Shown piece after piece: positions 35,880 through 43,941 of a stretch of DNA of 64,000 nucleotides; the first letter of the stretch is position 1, and each line of letters starts with the position of its first letter. A program made the position numbers and the translations under genes. The notes under the pieces were generated by a model. The model was not told the origin of the DNA. It made no database searches and was given only the letters and a program-made list of their open reading frames with translations. This stretch comes from Carboxylicivirga sp. M1479 (GTDB lineage Bacteria > Bacteroidota > Bacteroidia > Bacteroidales > Marinilabiliaceae), in the NCBI RefSeq assembly GCF_007097485.1, contig NZ_VKDE01000008.1, positions 60,264 through 124,263 on the forward strand, read 5' to 3'.

Positions 35880-37394
35880 TTAAAGGCGTAAGATGTTTTT
35901 GCGTCGGGCATATTCTTTCCATGCCGATTGGTTTGGTGTTGCTACATTGGTTTTGTCAGCCGCCTCTTTTAATTTTTGGGTATAATCAAGGTAAGCAACA
36001 AACAACGCAATGTCTTCACAATAATCGGTGCAGTCATCTTCCTCTGTCATCAGAAAATCCATATTCTTTTCGATGAAATGAGTGTTGTAATCGCCGTTAA
36101 CAAAGTCATCGGCCTCCATAATGCGTGCAACAAATGGGATCGATGTTTTAACACCTGTAATTTTATATTCATACAGGGCTCTCTTCATACGATCAATGGC
36201 CTCTTCGCGGCTTGGAGCCCACGAAATAAGCTTCGAAATCATAGGGTCGTAGTGAAAAGGTATTTCGTAACCTTCGTACACATAGCCATCTGTTCGCATA
36301 CCTAATCCCATAGGTTCAGTAATGTTTTTAATCACACCAGGGCAAGGCATAAAATTATTCTTATGATCCTCGGCATAGATACGGCACTCAATGGCATGTC
36401 CATTCTGACGTAAATCTTCTTGCTTAAATTCAAGTGGCAAGCCATTGGCCACATTAATCTGGGCTTTTACCAAATCAACACCAGTGGTACGTTCTGTAAT
36501 AGGGTGTTCTACTTGCAAGCGGGTGTTCATCTCTAAAAAATAGAAGTTATGATCGTTATCAACCAAAAACTCTACTGTTCCGGCACCTACGTAGTCAACT
36601 GATTTAGCTGCCGATATAGCTTGTTCTCCCATTTTTTGGCGTAATTCAGGTGTCATCAAAGGAGATGGTGTTTCTTCAACTACCTTTTGATGACGACGTT
36701 GAACAGAGCATTCACGTTCGAATAGATGAACGTAATTACCATGCTGATCAGCCATTATTTGAAATTCAATGTGATGTGGAGACTCGATGTATTTTTCGAT
36801 GTATACAGCATCGTTGCCAAAGGCAGAACGGGCTTCTGATTTAGCCATTTCGTAGGCATTGACCAGGTCTTTTTCTTCGCGAACTAGTCGCATACCTTTG
36901 CCACCACCTCCGGCACTGGCTTTTAGCATAACCGGATAGCCTATTTGGTTAGCTGTTGCCTTTAGTTTATTAGGATCATCAATGTTTTCTTTTGTTCCAG
37001 GTACAACAGGCACCTCGGAATCAATCATCAATTGGCGTGCTGTAAGCTTATCGCCCATGGTGTTGATTGCATGAATTGATGGCCCAATAAAAATAATACC
37101 TGCTTTACCTACTTCCTCAGCAAATTGCGCATTTTCGGATAAGAATCCATAACCCGGATGTATTGCATCCGATTTGGATAAAACGGCTACTTCAAGTATT
37201 TTTTTAATATTAAGATAGCTCTCGGCAGACGAGGCCGGACCAACACAGTACGCCTCATCAGCATATCTAACGTGTTTGGCAGTTCTGTCAACTTCTGAAA
37301 ATATTGCCACGGATTTAATGCCCATTTCGCGACATGATCTCATAACGCGAACGGCAATTTCACCTCGGTTAGCAACTAATATTTTTTTAATCAT
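35880..37394 (-). CDS. accC: Biotin carboxylase subunit
   Basis: 504 residues with an intact ATP-grasp biotin carboxylase. Landmarks are KILVANRGEIAVRVMRSCRE, HPGYGFLSENAQFAEE, GGGGKGMRLV, FERECSVQRRHQKVVEETPSP, FLEMNTRLQVEHPITE and AIECRIYAEDH. The C-terminal 60 residues after DYNTHFIEKN are extended, as in acyl-CoA carboxylase alpha subunits of Bacteroidota. First gene of the accC-BCCP-pccB operon. A perfect 18-bp palindrome lies 41 bp upstream. Confidence 0.93.
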   Translation of the reverse strand: MIKKILVANRGEIAVRVMRSCREMGIKSVAIFSEVDRTAKHVRYADEAYCVGPASSAESYLNIKKILEVAVLSKSDAIHPGYGFLSENAQFAEEVGKAGIIFIGPSIHAINTMGDKLTARQLMIDSEVPVVPGTKENIDDPNKLKATANQIGYPVMLKASAGGGGKGMRLVREEKDLVNAYEMAKSEARSAFGNDAVYIEKYIESPHHIEFQIMADQHGNYVHLFERECSVQRRHQKVVEETPSPLMTPELRQKMGEQAISAAKSVDYVGAGTVEFLVDNDHNFYFLEMNTRLQVEHPITERTTGVDLVKAQINVANGLPLEFKQEDLRQNGHAIECRIYAEDHKNNFMPCPGVIKNITEPMGLGMRTDGYVYEGYEIPFHYDPMISKLISWAPSREEAIDRMKRALYEYKITGVKTSIPFVARIMEADDFVNGDYNTHFIEKNMDFLMTEEDDCTDYCEDIALFVAYLDYTQKLKEAADKTNVATPNQSAWKEYARRKNILRL

Positions 37395-37434
37395 AATGGA
37401 ATAAAGATTTCATTAATAAAAAATTAGAACTAAA

Positions 37435-37452
37435 AATGTTCTATAGAACATT
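37435..37452 (-). promoter_or_regulatory. 18-bp perfect palindrome upstream of the carboxylase operon
   Basis: AATGTTCTATAGAACATT is a perfect 18-bp palindrome in the 197-bp gap between accC (minus) and the ferritin gene (plus), 41 bp before the accC start. Such a site so close to a start codon is a good operator candidate for a dimeric repressor; the regulator is unknown. Confidence 0.55.
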
Positions 37453-37586
37453 AAAAGACCTAAAATTCCGACATGCAAAAAAGCTGATTTTTGTCAGACT
37501 TCCAAATAGTTTGAGCAATTTGTGTGGAATCATTATAAATAAGATTAGTGCTAAACACCCTTTTAAGTTGATGGTTTAATTAAGTG

Positions 37587-37594
37587 TATCTTTG
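37587..37594 (+). promoter_or_regulatory. Candidate -7 box for ferritin
   Basis: TATCTTTG matches TAnnTTTG and lies 30 bp before the ferritin ATG at 37625. A TTG start codon for ferritin at 37592 would fall inside this box, which favours the later ATG. Confidence 0.45.
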
Positions 37595-37624
37595 TTAAGG
37601 AAGAATTTTAAATTTTTTACTGTT

Positions 37625-38131
37625 ATGCTTAAGAAAAAGGTTGAAGAAATACTGATTAATCAGATCGAAAAAGAGGCTTATTCGTCTAATTTATATTTGG
37701 CTATGGCTGTATGGGCCGATACCAATGGTTACGAGGGAACAGCTAATTGGTTATATGCTCAGGCTGAGGAAGAGCGTATTCATATGATGAAGTTTATTAA
37801 ATATGTGAACGAACGTGGAGGAAAAGCTATTATTCCTGCAATTGAGCAGCCACCTGCTGATTATAAGGGAATAACAGAGGTTTTTGCTCAGGTATACGAA
37901 CACGAACAGTATGTTACTGAGTTGATTAGCGGTGTTGTTGGTGTTTGTTTAGATGAGAAAGACTTTACTACACACAATTGGATACAGTGGTTTGTAACAG
38001 AGCAAATTGAAGAAGAAGCTTCAGTAGCTGCTATCAATGATAAATTACGTTTGTTAGGCGATCATAACTTGTATATGTTCGATAGGGATATTATGGGATT
38101 AAGAGGACAAGTACCTGCCAGCGCAGAGTAG
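37625..38131 (+). CDS. ftnA: Ferritin (iron storage)
   Basis: 168 residues from the ATG at 37625. A four-helix ferritin with the diiron centre residues in EKEAYSSNLYLAMAVWAD, QAEEERIHMMKFIKYV (ExxH) and EQIEEEASVAAINDKL. It is the bacterial non-heme ferritin type; the heme-binding Met of bacterioferritin is not evident. It oxidises and stores iron in the cytosol. Alone in its unit, with a strong shared terminator after it. Confidence 0.93.
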   Translation: MLKKKVEEILINQIEKEAYSSNLYLAMAVWADTNGYEGTANWLYAQAEEERIHMMKFIKYVNERGGKAIIPAIEQPPADYKGITEVFAQVYEHEQYVTELISGVVGVCLDEKDFTTHNWIQWFVTEQIEEEASVAAINDKLRLLGDHNLYMFDRDIMGLRGQVPASAE

Positions 38132-38151
38132 TTGTTATCTTTTGCATATAA

Positions 38152-38187
38152 AATAAGAAAGCCGGCTATCAGCCGGCTTTCTTATTT
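38152..38187. terminator. Bidirectional terminator between ferritin and the GH15 gene
   Basis: AAGAAAGCCGGCT pairs perfectly with AGCCGGCTTTCTT around a three-base loop, with T-rich tails in both directions. It serves the converging ferritin and GH15 genes. Confidence 0.9.
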
Positions 38188-38208
38188 TATAAACGATTGT
38201 GAATTAAA

Positions 38209-40017
38209 TTATTGTCTAATCGTCTTCATAATTTCTTCTTCTTTTGATATTTCATCACCCGCTAAGGTTATTGCTGTTTCAATAATAGCTAAATGCGAGT
38301 AGGCTTGTGGGAAATTACCCAATAAGCGCCGTGTTTTAAAATCTAAGTCTTCGCTAAACAAACCTAAGTGATTTGAGCATGCTAACAGAGCTTCAAATTT
38401 ACGCGTGGCTTCATCTTTTAGTCCGATTTTATAAAGGCTGTTAATTAGCCAAAATGAGCAAATGGTAAAAGCAGATTGAGGCTCGCCAAAATCATCTTCA
38501 TTTTTATAGCGGAACATCAAGCCGTCGTGCTCAAGCTCTTTTTGAATGGCCAAAACAGTTTTTTTATAACGCTGATCATCCGCTTTAACAAAACCATATG
38601 ATTCCATTAATAAAACTGCTGCATCCAGATCGTTTGATCCATAGGATTGTGTAAAGGTATGCTTGTCTTCCGACCATGCATTTTTATGTATGTCGGCGGC
38701 AATTTCTTCCTCCAACTGCTTCCATTCTGCTGCGTAGGTGTCTCGGCCTAATAAATGAGCAATTTTTTGAGCTCGATCAATGGCAACCCAACATAGTACC
38801 TTGCTAAAGGTAAAGTGCTTACCTTCACTTCTTATTTCCCAAATACCCTTATCAGGCAATTGCCAGTTTTCATCAACAACTTTAACAATATTCCGAACGA
38901 TCGTCCAAAGGTCTTCGCTGTTTCCAAGTGTGCTTTTAAACTGTTCGAAATATTGAAGAATCACATCCATGAGGATACCATAGATATCATTTTGTTTTTG
39001 AATATAGGCCGCGTTGCCAATTCTTACAGGCTTAGTTCCTTCGTATCCCGACAGGTGGTCTAATTCTATCTCATGCAGGTTTTTCTCACCATGAATACCA
39101 TACATGATTTGCATTTTCTCTCCCTTATCGGGCATTAGAGAAATGATAAAATTAAGATAGCGCTCAGCGATACGTTCATGCCCCAACTGAGTCATGATTT
39201 TAACCACCATGGAGGCATCTCTAATCCAACAGAATCGGTAATCCCAGTTACGAACTTCTCCAATTGTTTCTGGCAGAGAAGTGGTAAGAGCAGCCAAAAT
39301 AGCGCCCGATTTTTGATAATTCAAAAGTTTTAAAGTCAGTGCACTACGATTGATTTCGTTCTCGTACTTTTTAAAACTTGTGGTTTTATCAGACCAATTG
39401 AGCCAGTATACTTTGGTTCTTTGATGCTTTAAATAGGATCGATCTGTTGTTTGCTTCAGTAACTTTTGATTATAACTTAACAGTAAAAATTCGTTTTGCT
39501 TGATGGTTACTGGTAGTTTATTCTTAATGCTTTTTTTATCAAACGAAGAATAAAGGTAAATGGAGTCGTACTCGCCATCAGTAGTGTAAGCCTTTATGTA
39601 TTCCTCTTCAACATCTACAGTTGTATTGGGTAAGGCATATTCTAACTTTGGTTCAAAATTAATAACAACATTTACCGACCCTGATATGTGTTTGATGTAG
39701 CGAACAATATCAGGCGGTGTGTAATAAACGCCACCTTCGTTTCGATATCGTGGCATGAAATCGTGCAATTCAAAAACACCTGAAGCACAAGTGAATTTGG
39801 TTACTAATATATTGGTTCGAGGAATATAGAACTGTTCTGTTTCATATTCTTCAGTAGGTCTAACACTAAAGAATCCACCTTTCTCATCATCCAGTATTTT
39901 TGCAAAGGTTGAGGGAGAGGCAAAATGCGGTAAACACAACCATTCAACCGAACCGGTTTTTGAAACCAACGCTGCGCTTCGGCAGTTTCCAATGATACCA
40001 TAATCAAGGTTCTTCAT
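38209..40017 (-). CDS. GH15-family glucoamylase/trehalase-like enzyme
   Basis: 602 residues from the ATG at 40017 (MKNLDYGIIGNCRSAALVS); a TTG two codons earlier is possible. No signal peptide, so cytosolic. The N-terminal beta-sandwich includes SVEWLCLPHFASPSTFAKIL. The catalytic (alpha/alpha)6 barrel contains NWDYRFCWIRDASM, with the GH15 acid region, and ends FGEPQSAFTICSFWLINSL with LGNFPQAYSHLAII (C-terminal Glu region SEDLD nearby). Cytosolic GH15 enzymes of this length include trehalases of actinobacteria and archaea. Because it is divergent from the trehalose synthesis gene, trehalose is the likely substrate. Confidence 0.85.
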   Translation of the reverse strand: MKNLDYGIIGNCRSAALVSKTGSVEWLCLPHFASPSTFAKILDDEKGGFFSVRPTEEYETEQFYIPRTNILVTKFTCASGVFELHDFMPRYRNEGGVYYTPPDIVRYIKHISGSVNVVINFEPKLEYALPNTTVDVEEEYIKAYTTDGEYDSIYLYSSFDKKSIKNKLPVTIKQNEFLLLSYNQKLLKQTTDRSYLKHQRTKVYWLNWSDKTTSFKKYENEINRSALTLKLLNYQKSGAILAALTTSLPETIGEVRNWDYRFCWIRDASMVVKIMTQLGHERIAERYLNFIISLMPDKGEKMQIMYGIHGEKNLHEIELDHLSGYEGTKPVRIGNAAYIQKQNDIYGILMDVILQYFEQFKSTLGNSEDLWTIVRNIVKVVDENWQLPDKGIWEIRSEGKHFTFSKVLCWVAIDRAQKIAHLLGRDTYAAEWKQLEEEIAADIHKNAWSEDKHTFTQSYGSNDLDAAVLLMESYGFVKADDQRYKKTVLAIQKELEHDGLMFRYKNEDDFGEPQSAFTICSFWLINSLYKIGLKDEATRKFEALLACSNHLGLFSEDLDFKTRRLLGNFPQAYSHLAIIETAITLAGDEISKEEEIMKTIRQ

Positions 40018-40085
40018 ACGCAAATCAACTTATGCTATTTCAATAATAAACTTCTTTCCACAAACAAAGATTAAGTGATAAAAAT

Positions 40086-40093
40086 GTATATTT
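40086..40093 (+). promoter_or_regulatory. Candidate -7 box for otsAB
   Basis: TATATTTG matches TAnnTTTG in the 249-bp divergent region between the GH15 and trehalose synthesis genes. It is about 170 bp from the otsAB start, so the untranslated leader would be long; evidence is the motif only. Confidence 0.3.
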
Positions 40094-40266
40094 GCTTGTA
40101 GTGCAAAAAAAAAGGTATTTTTTTAATAATACTACTATTTACAGTTTTCTTTTATAAAATCATTAAGAACAACTTTTGTACTATTAAATTCCACTTCTAA
40201 ACAAAGTAAATTTCAAAGAAGTAATTAATTGTTTATCAACTTATTCAGTAAATCAAATATAAGCCT

Positions 40267-42474
40267 ATGTCGAAACTTCACATTGTGGCCAACAGGTTGC
40301 CATATAGTTTAGTAAAAGAAGAAAATGAATACAGTTTAATAGAAAGTGTTGGAGGGTTAGCTACTGGCATGAAATCGGTTTACACCGAATATGGTGGGAA
40401 ATGGATAGGTTGGTCTGGCGTTAATTCTGATGAGTTATCAAATGATGAATCGACAAAAATTGATCAATTATTAGATGAAAAGAGTTGTGTAACAGTACCC
40501 TTAAGTGAGCAAGAGATATTAGAGTATTACGAAGGTTTTAGTAATAAAACAGTATGGCCTTTGTTTCATTATTTTACCCAATATGTTGATTACTCACCTG
40601 AGAATTGGGAAACCTATAAGCGCGTAAACCAACGATTTGCTGATCGCGTATTAGAAGTTGCTGAAGATGGAGATACTGTATGGGTGCATGATTATCAATT
40701 GCTTTTGGTGCCTGAAATGATCAAGTCTGTGAAACCAAATGTAACGGTCGGTTTCTTTTTACACATTCCTTTTCCTTCCTATGAAGTATTTCGTATTCTT
40801 CCGTGGCGTATGGAGTTATTGAAGGGAATGCTGGGTGCTGATTTATTAGGCTTTCATATTTACGATTACGAACGTCACTTTTTAAGTTCTGTTCGTCGAC
40901 TATACGGATATGAAATAGCTTTTAACCAGATTCATGCAGGTAATCGAATTATAAAAGCCGATTCGTTCCCAATGGGTATCGATTATGAGAAGTTTAGGAA
41001 AACTTCGACCATGGTTATGCATAAGACAATTCAAGAGCGATCGGACTTGCATAAGGAGCTTGAGAAGTATTTTATGACATCTCCCGATCGACGATTAGTA
41101 TTATCCATCGACCGTTTGGACTATACAAAAGGTATCCCTCAACGTTTGAAAGCTTTTCGTAAGTTTCTGGAGAAGTATCCAGAGTTTCATGGTAAAGTAA
41201 CTCTGATAATGTTAGCGGTGCCAAGCCGTGGACAGGTAGAAGAGTATGTAAACCTGAAAAAGGAAGTAGATGAGCTTGTTGGGAATATCAATGGAACCTA
41301 TGGGAATATTAACTATACCCCTGTGTGGTATTTTTACAGAGCTATGCCATTTGAGAATTTGGTAGAACTTTATAATATGTCAGATGTGGCATTGATTACA
41401 CCATTGCGCGATGGAATGAATTTGGTAGCCAAAGAATATGTGGCTTCGAGGGGTAATCAAACGGGTGTAATTGTATTAAGTGAAATGGCGGGAGTAGCGC
41501 AGGAAATGGGAGAGGCCATTACAATTAATCCAATTAATGAAGATGAAATTGCAGCGGCATTGCATACCGCCCTTACAATGCCTATTGACGAGCAGAAAGA
41601 AAGAATGAAGTTTCTGCAGGAGCGAATTCAGCGTTATTCGGTGTTTAAGTGGGCGGGTGAGTTTGTTAATGCTTTAGAGAATGTTAAGCGTATTCAAAAG
41701 GAGTTTCTTGTCAAGAAAATTACCGATAAGGTGTTTACTGAGATTAATGATAAATATAAGAAGGCGGGTAAACGTGCTATTTTCCTTGATTACGATGGCA
41801 CCCTTACTTCTTTCCATAAAAATCCACAAGAGGCAACGCCAAACGAGGAGTTATATACCATTCTTAATCGTTTAATTGCCGACGAGCGAAATACCGTTAC
41901 AATTATTAGTGGGCGCGATCGTTATACCCTAGAAAAGTGGTTTGCTGATGTGCCAATTAATTTGATATGCGAACATGGTGTTTGGCTTCGCAAACATGGT
42001 GAAGAGTGGCAAACAATTACAAAGGTTAATAATGATTGGATGCCAATAATTCGTCCGGTTTTGGAGCGTGTTGTTGATCGTACGCCAGGTTCATTTATCG
42101 AAGAAAAGAATTATTCACTCGTGTGGCATTATAGAAAAGCCGAGCCAGAACAAAGCCTTATTCGTGCCAATGAGTTGAAAGATGAGTTGCTGGATTTAGT
42201 GGGTAACCTAAATCTGGAGATAATGGAGGGTAGCAAGGTTATTGAAGTGAAAAGTGGTGGTATTAATAAAGGTATTGCTGCTAATCAGTTTATTCATAAC
42301 GAGAACTTTGACCACATCATTGCCATGGGGGATGATTGGACTGACGAATACATGTTTACCGAACTGCCAAAAGAGGCCGTTACAGTTAAGGTTGGTATTC
42401 AACGTACTAGTGCCAACTTTAAATTGGAGTCGGTGGATGCTGTTCGACAATTCTTATCCCAATTGGGAGAGTAA
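40267..42474 (+). CDS. otsAB: Bifunctional trehalose-6-phosphate synthase/phosphatase
   Basis: 735 residues. Residues 1 to about 475 are a GT20 trehalose-6-phosphate synthase: KLHIVANRLPYS, VGGLATGMKSVY, VWVHDYQLLLVPEMI, FFLHIPFPSYEVFRILPWR, SIDRLDYTKGIPQRLKAF and TPLRDGMNLVAKEYVA. Residues about 490-735 are a HAD trehalose phosphatase (FLDYDGTLTSFHKNP, IISGRDR, MGDDWTDEYMF). The fusion channels UDP-glucose and glucose-6-phosphate to trehalose for osmotic or desiccation protection. It diverges from the GH15 gene, giving synthesis and likely breakdown from one intergenic region. Confidence 0.95.
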   Translation: MSKLHIVANRLPYSLVKEENEYSLIESVGGLATGMKSVYTEYGGKWIGWSGVNSDELSNDESTKIDQLLDEKSCVTVPLSEQEILEYYEGFSNKTVWPLFHYFTQYVDYSPENWETYKRVNQRFADRVLEVAEDGDTVWVHDYQLLLVPEMIKSVKPNVTVGFFLHIPFPSYEVFRILPWRMELLKGMLGADLLGFHIYDYERHFLSSVRRLYGYEIAFNQIHAGNRIIKADSFPMGIDYEKFRKTSTMVMHKTIQERSDLHKELEKYFMTSPDRRLVLSIDRLDYTKGIPQRLKAFRKFLEKYPEFHGKVTLIMLAVPSRGQVEEYVNLKKEVDELVGNINGTYGNINYTPVWYFYRAMPFENLVELYNMSDVALITPLRDGMNLVAKEYVASRGNQTGVIVLSEMAGVAQEMGEAITINPINEDEIAAALHTALTMPIDEQKERMKFLQERIQRYSVFKWAGEFVNALENVKRIQKEFLVKKITDKVFTEINDKYKKAGKRAIFLDYDGTLTSFHKNPQEATPNEELYTILNRLIADERNTVTIISGRDRYTLEKWFADVPINLICEHGVWLRKHGEEWQTITKVNNDWMPIIRPVLERVVDRTPGSFIEEKNYSLVWHYRKAEPEQSLIRANELKDELLDLVGNLNLEIMEGSKVIEVKSGGINKGIAANQFIHNENFDHIIAMGDDWTDEYMFTELPKEAVTVKVGIQRTSANFKLESVDAVRQFLSQLGE

Positions 42475-42510
42475 GCGATTGTTGAATTAAATTGCACATA
42501 CAATTGTCAT

Positions 42511-42547
42511 AAAAAAAGCGTTGCCCATAAATGAGCAACGCTTTTTT
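42511..42547. terminator. Bidirectional terminator between otsAB and the efflux operon
   Basis: AAAAAAGCGTTGC pairs perfectly with GCAACGCTTTTTT around a ten-base loop, with T-runs in both directions. Confidence 0.9.
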
Positions 42548-42567
42548 AGTATTTGAATATTTAAAGC

Positions 42568-43941
42568 TTATTTCCAGCCTCCACCTAATGCTTGGTAGAG
42601 TTTTACATAAGCTTCTAACAAATCTTGTTTATTACCTGTTTGCGACATTTGAGCATCAAATGCTTGTCGCTGACTTTCAAGAAACTCGATGTAACTAGCA
42701 ATACCTTTATCGTATCTATCGCCTGATAACGTTGCGGCTTCTACAGCTGCCTCAACGTGCTCCCGAATGGCTAGTTCTTCTTCTTTTAAAGTTTCGATGT
42801 TAATAAGGGCATCTTCAACCTCTTTAAAAGCATTAAGAACCGTGTTCTCATACTGATACACTGCTGCTTCGGCTCTTGCTCGTTCGGCCTTTACTCGGTT
42901 TTTATTTTTACCCCAATTGAAAATTGGGCCTAACAGACTACCACCAATACTCCATGCGGGATCGCCAGATGCAAACGTACTTAAGTCATCGCTGGCCAGT
43001 CCAAACATACCTGTTAAGCTGATGGATGGTAAGCGTGCCGCTTGTGCTGCTCCTACTAATGCATTTTGTGCTACCAACTGTTGTTCCGCCATTAAAATAT
43101 CAGGCCTTCGATTAAGGATGTCGGCAGGCAAACCAGCTGGTATTTCAGGTACCTCAGTGTAGGCATCTAGGTTACTTTCTAACTCAATGCTTTTGGGGTT
43201 TTCACCAATTAAAACACTTAAAAGGCTAGCCGAACGCGCAGCATTTCGTTTGTAAACAGGAATGGCAGTTGCTGCAATCGCCTTTTGAATACGCGAATGA
43301 TTGACGTCAATGGCAGGAATAATACCTGCCTCAAAGCGTTCTTTCAATATCAGGTATGAACTGTCGCGAATAGCATATGTTTGTTGTGCAATCAATGCTT
43401 TTGTATTAAATTCCATTACCTGAAAATAGGTTGCAGCCACCATTGATATCAATGATAAGCGCAGAGTATTTAATCCATATTCCGACGCTAAGTATTGAGC
43501 TTTGGCTGATTCGTTCATTCGTCGAAGTTTACCCCAAAAGTCAATTTCCCAACTGGCTTGTGCTACAGCACTGAAGTTACCGGTGGGTTCTGGTAATTTA
43601 AATCCTTGAAAATTACCTCTCCCCGCAGATCCTGAATAGTTGAATTGAGGCCACAAGTCAGCTTTTTGAATAGCCATTTGTAAGCGGGCTGCCTCAACAT
43701 TTTGAGCCGTTGCTAACAAATCCTTATTGTTCTCAAGTGCTTTATTTATTAGGGTATCCAGAATAGGGTCATTAAATAGATCCCACCACCTTAAAGTTTC
43801 GTTATAAGTTGTATCTCCGTACGCAAACATGAAACTAGCAGGTGCTTCCATTTCTGGGCGCGTATAATTTTTACCCATTTTACAACTACTAACAAGCAGT
43901 ATTCCAAGTGTAAAAAACAGAATGTATTTAGTCATTTTCAT
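42568..43941 (-). CDS. RND efflux outer-membrane factor (NodT/OprM type lipoprotein)
   Basis: 457 residues from the ATG at 43941; it overlaps the 3' end of the pump gene by 14 bp. Lipoprotein signal ends LLVSSCKMGKNYTRP, the typical KxYxRP after the Cys. Two outer-membrane-factor repeats follow, with long coiled coils (NVEAARLQMAIQKADLWPQ, NAARSASLLSVLIGENP, ILMAEQQLVAQNALVGAAQAA). It forms the exit duct for the pump encoded upstream in the same operon. Confidence 0.92.
   Translation of the reverse strand: MKMTKYILFFTLGILLVSSCKMGKNYTRPEMEAPASFMFAYGDTTYNETLRWWDLFNDPILDTLINKALENNKDLLATAQNVEAARLQMAIQKADLWPQFNYSGSAGRGNFQGFKLPEPTGNFSAVAQASWEIDFWGKLRRMNESAKAQYLASEYGLNTLRLSLISMVAATYFQVMEFNTKALIAQQTYAIRDSSYLILKERFEAGIIPAIDVNHSRIQKAIAATAIPVYKRNAARSASLLSVLIGENPKSIELESNLDAYTEVPEIPAGLPADILNRRPDILMAEQQLVAQNALVGAAQAARLPSISLTGMFGLASDDLSTFASGDPAWSIGGSLLGPIFNWGKNKNRVKAERARAEAAVYQYENTVLNAFKEVEDALINIETLKEEELAIREHVEAAVEAATLSGDRYDKGIASYIEFLESQRQAFDAQMSQTGNKQDLLEAYVKLYQALGGGWK

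Noticed and set aside
35870..35911. Earlier start codon for the biotin carrier gene
   Set aside because: It would overlap the biotin carboxylase 3' end and add residues unlike the family; the ATG at 35869 fits the compact operon.
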